Positions 6,229-12,025 of a DNA stretch of 12,025 bases are shown here, piece by piece (position 1 is the first letter of the stretch; the number at the start of each line of letters is the position of its first letter). Below the pieces are notes generated by a model. The model made no database searches, was not told the DNA's origin, and worked only from the letters and a program-made list of their open reading frames with translations. The DNA is from Psychrobacter sp. GTDB lineage: Bacteria; Pseudomonadota; Gammaproteobacteria; Pseudomonadales; Moraxellaceae. A program made the position numbers and the translations under genes. Where the stretch lies: assembly GCA_029264635.1 (NCBI GenBank), contig JARIAA010000300.1, positions 1 through 12,025 of the forward strand, written 5' to 3'.

Positions 6229-6987
6229 ATGACTAACACGACCTCTTTTGTTTTAACCAGTTATAACATCCACAAAGGTATGTCGCCCTTGAACCGTCAA
6301 GTCAAAATGCAGGGCATCGCTCAAGCGCTTGAAGAGGTGGGCTCAGATGTGCTGTGTCTGCAAGAGGTACAAGGGCAAAATCTGAAACGCAATATGCAAT
6401 ACAATGAGTATCCTGACCAGTCGCAGCATGAATGGTTTGGTGAATATTTGCAGCTGCAAAACAGTTATGGCAAAAATTCAGAATACGAAAATGGACATCA
6501 TGGTAATGCGGTGCTAAGCCGCTTCCCATTAGACCCTAAGCACAATGTCAACATTACGGTAAATAAGCTCGAGCAGCGTGGTGTCTTGCACTGTGAAGTA
6601 CAGCCAGTGGGTTGGGATGTGCCAGTCATAGTACTGTGTGCTCACCTAAATTTATTTGAGCGTGATCGCATCAAGCAGTATCAGGCAATTAGTGACTATG
6701 TGCGTAATGAGATTGCGCCTGATCAACCACTCATTTTAGCTGGTGATTTTAATGATTGGAAAAAGCTGTCTTGCGATACTTTAGCCAGTAATCTTGGAAT
6801 GACAGAAGCTTTTAAACATTGTCATGGGAAATTGTTACCGACCTTTCCAGCAAAGCTGCCAGTTTTGAGCTTAGATCGCATTTATGTGCGTAATCTTACT
6901 GTTAAAGATGCTTGGGTACATACGGGTAAGCCTTGGTCAAAGCTATCAGATCATCTGCCTATCAGTGCTGAGCTGGCTTTGATATAG
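6229..6987 (+). CDS. Endonuclease/exonuclease/phosphatase-fold protein
   Basis: The 252-residue product carries the complete catalytic set of the EEP (DNase I-like) fold. This is N13 in SYNIHKG, E46 in LCLQEVQ, H139 in CAHLNL, D173 and N175 in AGDFND, D216 in LDRIYV, and D241-H242 in the closing SDHLPI. Family knowledge: these residues bind a divalent metal and cleave a phosphodiester or phosphomonoester; substrates in the family range from DNA and RNA to lipid headgroups, so the substrate here is open. It resembles the short cytoplasmic YbhP-like members: there is no signal peptide or membrane segment. It lies 58 bases after the tandem thioredoxin-fold gene on the same strand and may be cotranscribed. 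No good Shine-Dalgarno precedes ATG 6229, so translation could be inefficient or start from a leaderless or short transcript; a TTGACT at 6194-6199 is a weak -35 candidate. Confidence 0.87.
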   Translation: MTNTTSFVLTSYNIHKGMSPLNRQVKMQGIAQALEEVGSDVLCLQEVQGQNLKRNMQYNEYPDQSQHEWFGEYLQLQNSYGKNSEYENGHHGNAVLSRFPLDPKHNVNITVNKLEQRGVLHCEVQPVGWDVPVIVLCAHLNLFERDRIKQYQAISDYVRNEIAPDQPLILAGDFNDWKKLSCDTLASNLGMTEAFKHCHGKLLPTFPAKLPVLSLDRIYVRNLTVKDAWVHTGKPWSKLSDHLPISAELALI

Positions 6988-7109
6988 TCTTAGTTGATCA
7001 TCTATAAAGTAAATAATACCTGTTTCTTTTTTGCTCAATATAAAGCTCGAAAATCTTAGATAAATCACATAATTAGAGATAAGTAACCAAACTATAAGGA
7101 GATATAACG

Positions 7110-8114
7110 ATGTCTAATCTTTCCAATAAGTCATTGCCAGAGACGCAGCATGCCGTTTTGATTCGTGAGTTTGGTGAGCCTGAGGTCATGAGCTATCAAG
7201 ATGGTGTTGCTATTCCTGATCTAAGTGACAATCAAGTCCTAGTACAAGTAGCCTATGCAGGTATTAACCCTGTTGATTATAAAACTCGTCAAGGCAAAGG
7301 ATGGGGCGCTGATAGTATCCGTAAAAACAAATTTGATCACGATGAACCCGCTATTTTGGGCTTTGATGTGGCAGGAACTGTGGCTAAAAGTAATAGTGAT
7401 CAGTTTAAGGTGGGCGATAAAGTTGCCGCACTTACTTTTGATGGTGGCTGTTATGCCGAGTATGTCGCAGTCGATGCTAAATTGTTGGCCAAAGTCCCAG
7501 AGTCTGTGACCCTAGAGCAGGCAGGTGCTCTGCCTTGTATCGGACAAACAGCGCTACAATTCGTAGAATTTGCTGATATTAAAAAAGGGGAGCATGTCGT
7601 CATGAATGCCCCAGCAGGCGGTGTTGGTCATCTACTTATTCAGCTCCTAATGGAAAAGCTCAATCAAGACGACATTAAAGTCACGATCATTTGCTCACCA
7701 GAAAAATACGACCTACTTGATGATCTTATAGATAAGGGCAAACTTACAGGCTGGATTGATTATACAAAACAGGACGCCTTCCCTGACTTACAAGCCGACG
7801 TATTACTGGACTTGGTCGGTGATGACGCTGGTGTACGTGCGCTAGATGTATTGAAGTCTGGCGGGCGCGTTAATGTGCTACCAACGATCTGGGTCGATAA
7901 GCTCGTCGATGCGGGTAGTCAAAAAGATCTAAGTGTGCAAGGTTATGCCGCCCAGCGCAACGGTCAGGATATGGCTAGAGTATTAGAGCAAGTAGGAGAG
8001 GGCAAATTGAAGCTACACATTCAGCAGACTTATCCGCTATCTGAAGTCGTTGACGCCCACCATGAGCTACAAAAAGGTGGTACCTTTGGTAAGATCGTTT
8101 TAAAAGTGAGCTAA
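7110..8114 (+). CDS. Zinc-independent MDR oxidoreductase (quinone reductase-like)
   Basis: This medium-chain dehydrogenase/reductase has 334 residues. The N-terminal GroES-like domain (about 12-130) contains INPVDYKTRQG (52-62) and LGFDVAGTV (83-91), both typical of the quinone oxidoreductase branch. The Rossmann domain (about 140-275) has the nucleotide loop NAPAGGVGHLLIQL (166-179). The C-terminus closes with GGTFGKIVLKV. The cysteine and histidine ligands of catalytic and structural zinc are missing, so it should be a NAD(P)H-dependent reductase of quinones or activated carbonyls rather than an alcohol dehydrogenase. The polar residue that would choose NADPH over NADH is not clear to me. 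An excellent Shine-Dalgarno, AGGAGA at 7097-7102, precedes ATG 7110 by 7 bases. Its TAA overlaps the TAG of the opposing AlkB-like gene by 4 bases (8111-8114), and no terminator separates the two. Confidence 0.88.
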   Translation: MSNLSNKSLPETQHAVLIREFGEPEVMSYQDGVAIPDLSDNQVLVQVAYAGINPVDYKTRQGKGWGADSIRKNKFDHDEPAILGFDVAGTVAKSNSDQFKVGDKVAALTFDGGCYAEYVAVDAKLLAKVPESVTLEQAGALPCIGQTALQFVEFADIKKGEHVVMNAPAGGVGHLLIQLLMEKLNQDDIKVTIICSPEKYDLLDDLIDKGKLTGWIDYTKQDAFPDLQADVLLDLVGDDAGVRALDVLKSGGRVNVLPTIWVDKLVDAGSQKDLSVQGYAAQRNGQDMARVLEQVGEGKLKLHIQQTYPLSEVVDAHHELQKGGTFGKIVLKVS

Positions 8115-8728
8115 TCTAAAAGCATGTACCGAAACGTGAGACTGATCCGTCCATCTGCGACTGTTTTAGTCTTGGTAATGGTATGTTTCCAAAACGTTTG
8201 AGTGTCTCCATGCATGACGATAAGCTGACCGGACTCAAGATGAAGCTCAACTTTATCTTGAGTTTTTTTGTGCTTCAAAACAAATTTACGCGTGGCACCA
8301 AGCGATAAAGAAGCTATGATGGGTTGATATCCGAGCTCTTTTTCATCGTCTGCATGATAGCCCATCCCATCATCACCCGAAGGATAATAATTGAGCAAAC
8401 AGGTGTTAAATTTAGCTTTTATACCGATATTTGCGAGTCGTTGTTCAATGCTGCGTTTTATGCGAAACACTGCATCTGACCAATGCACACTTTGGCGCGT
8501 ATGACCAGAATAACGATAGCTTATATTTTCATCGCCCATCCAAACAATTTGACGAGTAGTCATGTGCGTTTTACCAAACAAAGTCACACTGTCAGCGTGC
8601 CAAGGAAGCTCAGTTAAAAGTAGATGATAAAGCGCATTAGGATTATCAATCATCACCCCTAGATCGTTTACTTGACCGTCATAAGGCAATAGATTATCAG
8701 TGGGTGCTGGTGCAAAGAGATCTGTCAT
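8111..8728 (-). CDS. AlkB-type 2-oxoglutarate/Fe(II) dioxygenase, nucleic-acid demethylase
   Basis: The 205-residue product fits the short AlkB family (ALKBH2/3-like bacterial branch). FNTCLLNYYPSGDDGMGYHADDE (107-129) holds the first two iron ligands H125 and D127 of the HxD motif. The third ligand is H182 in FWKHTITK. GRISLTFRYM (193-202) supplies the arginines R194 and R200 that bind 2-oxoglutarate and support catalysis. PIIASLSLGATRKF (136-149) is the usual core strand with its conserved arginine. Family knowledge: these enzymes oxidatively remove methyl groups such as 1-methyladenine and 3-methylcytosine from DNA or RNA. The gene starts 8 bases after the hydrolase stop, so it is the last gene of a minus-strand run. 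No strong Shine-Dalgarno is seen, suggesting translation coupled to the upstream gene. No Ada-type operator is recognisable. Confidence 0.9.
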   Translation of the reverse strand: MTDLFAPAPTDNLLPYDGQVNDLGVMIDNPNALYHLLLTELPWHADSVTLFGKTHMTTRQIVWMGDENISYRYSGHTRQSVHWSDAVFRIKRSIEQRLANIGIKAKFNTCLLNYYPSGDDGMGYHADDEKELGYQPIIASLSLGATRKFVLKHKKTQDKVELHLESGQLIVMHGDTQTFWKHTITKTKTVADGRISLTFRYMLLD

Positions 8729-8736
8729 AGTCGGGT

Positions 8737-9627
8737 CTATCTTTTACCATTATAGTGCGCACTTATGATCTGCGCGCATAATTCGGGCGCCTCTATCGGT
8801 AATAAATGACCATAATCTGGTAGCGTGATTATACTATTGGTAGGCACAAACTTTTGCCACTGCTTACGCACTTTGTCATTGATAAATAGAGTGGGTTTGC
8901 CCGTGACAAGCGTATAAGGGCAGCGCAGTTTTTTAAGGGCGCTGTCAATATGAGGCGTACCAAAATAGTTGGCAAGCTCCTGCTTGGGCGCAAAGATAAG
9001 AGAGTAACTGCCGTCATTATTGGCAGTGAGGCTTTGCTCAGCAAACACTTGCAAATGCTCATTAGTAATACGCCTATAGGCACGCTGTTTACGCAGATGC
9101 TCGTAGTAGTCATCGATACTTGACCATATTGCCTGTTTGGTCAAGGTGCTTTTAAACGGTTCACGATTCAGTTTTAAGGCACGGGGCAATAAGTCATATA
9201 TCAAGGTCTGCGTTTTAGTAAAAGTGACTGGCTCTATCAAATATAACGTTGCAAACAAATCAGGGCGCTTAGCCGCAGCAATCGCTGTGGCAGTGGCCCC
9301 TTGTGAATGTCCGATTCCAACGATAGGCGTGTTTTGAGTTTTTTCTAAAAATTCGATAAGCATATCAGCATCTTGCTCACGAGTCAGAATGGGCTGCTGC
9401 GGCTTGTCATACCAGTACCCTCGCATAGCAAGTGCACTTAACTCAAAACCTGTACTAAGTGAGCGCAATAGTGGCGTATAAGCGCCGACTGTAAAACCAT
9501 TACCCCCATAAAAATGAGCAGATGGACGTTTGATGTTATCCGTGCCTACCTGCTTATTAAGATTACCTAAGTTGTAATAGCGCGCTCGTTGTCCATCAAT
9601 ATCGATACAGTTGGTGAATGCTTCCAT
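8737..9627 (-). CDS. Alpha/beta hydrolase
   Basis: The 296-residue product has the nucleophile elbow GIGHSQGAT (104-112) with S108 as the serine, and DYGHLLPIEAP (271-281) with H274 as the catalytic histidine. The oxyanion side is likely provided by HFYGGNGF (38-45), a variant of the usual H-G near the N-terminus. The acid is less certain: the strand-7 position reads VTGKPTLF (241-248) without the usual Asp, so E132 in LIEPV, after strand 6, is the better candidate. A helical cap probably spans about 135-215. There is no signal peptide. The substrate cannot be told; esterase, lipase-like or epoxide hydrolase-like activities are all possible. A good AAGGAAG lies 10 bases before ATG 9627. It sits 41 bases after the ABC transporter stop and 8 bases before the AlkB-like gene, consistent with one transcript. 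Confidence 0.85.
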   Translation of the reverse strand: MEAFTNCIDIDGQRARYYNLGNLNKQVGTDNIKRPSAHFYGGNGFTVGAYTPLLRSLSTGFELSALAMRGYWYDKPQQPILTREQDADMLIEFLEKTQNTPIVGIGHSQGATATAIAAAKRPDLFATLYLIEPVTFTKTQTLIYDLLPRALKLNREPFKSTLTKQAIWSSIDDYYEHLRKQRAYRRITNEHLQVFAEQSLTANNDGSYSLIFAPKQELANYFGTPHIDSALKKLRCPYTLVTGKPTLFINDKVRKQWQKFVPTNSIITLPDYGHLLPIEAPELCAQIISAHYNGKR

Positions 9628-9668
9628 AACAATAACACTTCCTTGTAGTTCATGACATCTAATAATAT

Positions 9669-11621
9669 TTAGTTGTTTTCACCTAAGAAGCCGCCGCTTT
9701 GACGCTCCCATAGTCCAGCATAAACGCCCTCTAATTCTAAAAGCTCTTCATGACTACCTTGCTCAATGATTTGACCTTTATCCATGACCACCAGTCTATC
9801 AAGCGCAGCAATGGTTGATAGACGGTGAGCAATAGCAATAACGGTCTTGCCCGTCATGATGTCATTTAGACTTTCAGTAATGGCGTATTCGATCTCAGAG
9901 TCAAGCGCACTGGTCGCCTCATCCAACAGTAAGATTGGCGCATTTTTCAGCATGACGCGTGAGATGGCAATACGTTGACGTTGACCACCAGAGAGCTTAA
10001 CGCCGCGCTCACCAACTTGCGTGTCAAGACCAGTATTGCCCTTATCATCATATAAGTCTTTGATAAATTCCCACGCCTGCGCTTGCTGAGTGGCAAGAAT
10101 GATTTCTTCGTCGCTGGCATCAGGGCGACCATAGGCGATGTTTTCACGGACGGTACGGTGGAGCAAAGAGGTATCTTGCGTTACCATACCGATTTGCTGA
10201 CGTAAGGATTCTTGAGTCACCTCATCAATCGCTTGGCCGTCAATATAGATTTTACCTTTATCAACATCAAAGAAGCGTAGCAGCAAGTTTACTAAGGTTG
10301 ATTTGCCAGCACCTGAGCGCCCAACTAAACCGATTTTTTCACCAGACTTGATATCCAAATAAAAGTTATCAAGCAGTTTTACTTTTGATGGGATAAGCGC
10401 CGTTCCCGCAGTAGCAACCTCATCGATACGCTCACCCTCGATATCCTCTTCACTCTCATAACTAAAATCAACATGGTCAAAAACGATATGACCATCAGTC
10501 ACTTTTAGGGCAGGAGCGTTAGGCGCATCAACGATAGTCTGCGGCGCAGATAAAGTACGCATACCATCTTGAGCAGTACCAATGCTTTCAAATAAGCTTG
10601 CGGTTTGCCACATAATCCACTGGGTTAAACCGTTTAATCGTAAGGCCATGGCCGTTGCTGCGGCAATAGCGCCAACCCCAATATCACCTTGTTGCCACAG
10701 ATAGATACCAATACCAGCCGTACTACTGATCAAAGTAACACTAATCAGGTGGGTTGAGATCTCAAGATAGCTCACCCAGCGCATTTGAGCATGAACCGTT
10801 CCTAAAAACTGACCCATGGCGTTCTTGGCATAACCAAGCTCACGGCGCGAATGACTAAATAATTTAACTGTCATGATATTAGCATAAGCATCAGTGATAC
10901 GACCAACCATCAACGCGCGGGCATCGGCTTGTACAATAGACGTGCGTTTAAGCTTAGGAATAAAGAAACGTAAGGTAAAACCCACCAATATAAACCAGAT
11001 AATAAAAGGAAGTAGCAATAAGCTGTCTAAATTAAATAAGATGACACCCGTCGTCACAAAATAAACAATCACATACATAAACATATCAGTGACCGTCATG
11101 ACAGTATCGCGTACCGCTAATGCAGTTTGCATGACCTTGGCAGAAACGCGACCAGAGAATTCATCTTGGTAAAACTGCATTGACTGGCCAAGCATATGCC
11201 GATGGAAACGCCAGCGCATTTGCATCGGAAACACGCCCTGAATCGACTGAAAATGAATAAACGAGGACAAGGCAATCCAAAAAGGGCTGAGCAGCATCAC
11301 AGCTAGCATCAAAAGAAGCATGTCACCTTTTTCAGTCCATAACGTTTGCGGCGTATAGAGACCTAACCAATCGACGATATTACCGATCCATGCAAACAGC
11401 ATCGCCTCATAAATGCCAATACCTGCAGACAAAATCATAAAGAACAGTAACCAGCCACGCAGACCTTTGGTACACGCCCACAAAAATTTTAATAGCCCTT
11501 CACGAGGTGAGGGCAGTGGCATGGGAGTGTCAGGAAAGGCAGGTAGACGATTTTCAAAAAAACGAAATAGAGCATTCATAGGCAATGATGATACGCCAAG
11601 ATGAGCGGTATTGAGCGTCAT
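9669..11621 (-). CDS. ABC exporter half-transporter (fused permease and ATPase)
   Basis: This 650-residue fused exporter has its membrane domain first: hydrophobic helices at about 56-79, 100-122, 178-197, 199-219, 287-309 and 312-331. The ATPase domain follows (about 375-640). Walker A is GRSGAGKS (434-441), the Q-loop is Q482, the signature is LSGGQ (543-547), Walker B is ILLLDE (563-568), SALD is the D-loop and H599 is the switch histidine. All catalytic residues are present. It should act as a homodimer or heterodimer in the inner membrane; the cargo (lipid, drug or peptide) is unknown. There is no peptidase or cargo-docking domain at the N-terminus. Oddity: an acidic insert (about 389-412, with EEDIEGERIDE) lies early in the ATPase domain. 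The start is uncertain: ATG 11621 gives the full length, but Met15 (ATG 11579) begins the more family-like MNALFRFFENRLPAFP, and neither has a strong ribosome site. It is probably first in the run with the hydrolase and AlkB genes. Confidence 0.93.
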   Translation of the reverse strand: MTLNTAHLGVSSLPMNALFRFFENRLPAFPDTPMPLPSPREGLLKFLWACTKGLRGWLLFFMILSAGIGIYEAMLFAWIGNIVDWLGLYTPQTLWTEKGDMLLLMLAVMLLSPFWIALSSFIHFQSIQGVFPMQMRWRFHRHMLGQSMQFYQDEFSGRVSAKVMQTALAVRDTVMTVTDMFMYVIVYFVTTGVILFNLDSLLLLPFIIWFILVGFTLRFFIPKLKRTSIVQADARALMVGRITDAYANIMTVKLFSHSRRELGYAKNAMGQFLGTVHAQMRWVSYLEISTHLISVTLISSTAGIGIYLWQQGDIGVGAIAAATAMALRLNGLTQWIMWQTASLFESIGTAQDGMRTLSAPQTIVDAPNAPALKVTDGHIVFDHVDFSYESEEDIEGERIDEVATAGTALIPSKVKLLDNFYLDIKSGEKIGLVGRSGAGKSTLVNLLLRFFDVDKGKIYIDGQAIDEVTQESLRQQIGMVTQDTSLLHRTVRENIAYGRPDASDEEIILATQQAQAWEFIKDLYDDKGNTGLDTQVGERGVKLSGGQRQRIAISRVMLKNAPILLLDEATSALDSEIEYAITESLNDIMTGKTVIAIAHRLSTIAALDRLVVMDKGQIIEQGSHEELLELEGVYAGLWERQSGGFLGENN

Positions 11622-11657
11622 CTTGAGCAGATACTTAAGTTGTGGGGATTGGCTCCT

Positions 11658-11666
11658 ATTTTAGCA
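11658..11666 (-). promoter_or_regulatory. Extended -10 promoter of the ABC exporter-hydrolase-AlkB run
   Basis: On the minus strand this reads TGC-TAAAAT, an extended -10 with a single hexamer mismatch. The -35 is poor. Initiation near 11651 would leave about 30 bases to ATG 11621 or about 72 to ATG 11579. Confidence 0.45.
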
Positions 11667-11759
11667 AAACTTCAGAGTAACGCCTGCATGCGAATTGTAA
11701 TTTGAACCGAGCAGGTCGTATTTATCAGCCGTTGCTAAAAACCACGATAAATAGATTGC

Positions 11760-11782
11760 TGTACAAAAAATATTTTGTTACA
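11760..11782. repeat. Imperfect inverted repeat, possible operator
   Basis: TGTACAAAA (11760-11768), a 4-base spacer and TTTTGTTACA (11773-11782) are inverted arms that differ by one inserted base. The site is upstream of both divergent genes and could bind a dimeric regulator, but AT-rich sequence gives such matches readily. Confidence 0.3.
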
Positions 11783-11936
11783 TTCTATCGCTTTGTTCTG
11801 TTTAATAGAAACTATTCCTTTTCCTAATAATTGACTTATCCAAAAGCAAAGCATTCAAAATTAATCGTAACAATGGTTCTAATATTCATAGAAAAATGAT
11901 AAATACCTAAAATAGCAGCCTAAAAGGGTAAGATTA

Positions 11937-12025
11937 ATGACATATTTAATGATCGCGGTACTATGCAGCGTCGCCGTTTCGGTTCTGCTCAAGATACTAA
12001 GGCAAAAAGATATAGATATTCGCCA
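11937..12025 (+). CDS. Probable EamA/DMT-type membrane transporter, N-terminus (runs off the right edge)
   Basis: The frame opens at ATG 11937 with AGGG at 11925-11928, 8 bases upstream, and stays open to the window end (29 complete codons). The start MTYLMIAVLCSVAVSVLLK is a hydrophobic first helix ending at a lysine, followed by ILRQKDIDIR. This resembles the first helix and loop of drug/metabolite transporter (EamA-like) proteins of Moraxellaceae. With so little sequence, another small inner-membrane protein is possible. Confidence 0.5.
   Translation, partial: MTYLMIAVLCSVAVSVLLKILRQKDIDIR

Larger units (their letters stand above)
11622..11936. other. Divergent intergenic region between the ABC exporter and the right-edge gene
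   Basis: The 315 bases are AT-rich and contain no credible gene. They hold an extended -10 for the leftward transporter gene (11658-11666) and an imperfect inverted repeat at 11760-11782. There is also a TTGACT at 11831-11836 that could serve as -35 for the rightward gene, although no good -10 follows at proper spacing. Confidence 0.5.

Noticed and set aside
9137..9337. Plus-strand frame opposite the hydrolase gene
   Set aside because: It is antisense to a clear alpha/beta hydrolase and has no ribosome site or domain.

Overview
The window is ordinary chromosomal DNA of a Gammaproteobacterium, most likely Psychrobacter (Moraxellaceae). The base composition is moderately AT-rich. The most telling gene, at 3972-5084, looks like Balon, the eRF1/Pelota-like ribosome hibernation factor first described in the cold-adapted Psychrobacter urativorans. 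No insertion sequence, phage gene, CRISPR array, tRNA or rRNA was seen. The genus call is inference from recognised protein families; no database search was run.

Layout, left to right. The left edge (minus strand) holds the 5' part of a probable macro-domain protein (ADP-ribose binding), then a 150-aa one-pass membrane protein with a coiled-coil tail. A good intrinsic terminator follows at 861-895. It closes a two-gene minus-strand unit of prlC (oligopeptidase A, M3 zinc peptidase) and a YheV-type zinc-ribbon gene that overlaps it by one base. The zinc-ribbon frame is broken by an amber codon between its two CxxC pairs.

A 534-base divergent region (3438-3971) separates prlC from Balon and carries two plausible rightward promoters and several small hairpins. 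Balon ends at a perfect 11-bp hairpin. A short stretch with four imperfect 15-bp tandem repeats follows. Next come a tandem glutaredoxin/GST-N-like protein, an endonuclease/exonuclease/phosphatase-fold protein and a zinc-free MDR oxidoreductase, all on the plus strand.

The MDR gene meets, tail to tail with a 4-base overlap, a minus-strand run that was probably transcribed from 11.65 kb leftwards: ABC exporter half-transporter, alpha/beta hydrolase, AlkB-type dioxygenase. At the right edge a divergent plus-strand gene begins, probably an EamA/DMT-type small membrane transporter.

Functional picture: a mixed housekeeping and stress neighbourhood covering peptide turnover, ribosome hibernation, thiol redox, quinone or carbonyl reduction, alkylation repair and export. 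The genes do not form one pathway. The most interesting items are Balon with its unusually long and structured upstream region, the nonsense-interrupted yheV, and the uncharacterised tandem-thioredoxin-fold protein beside Balon.
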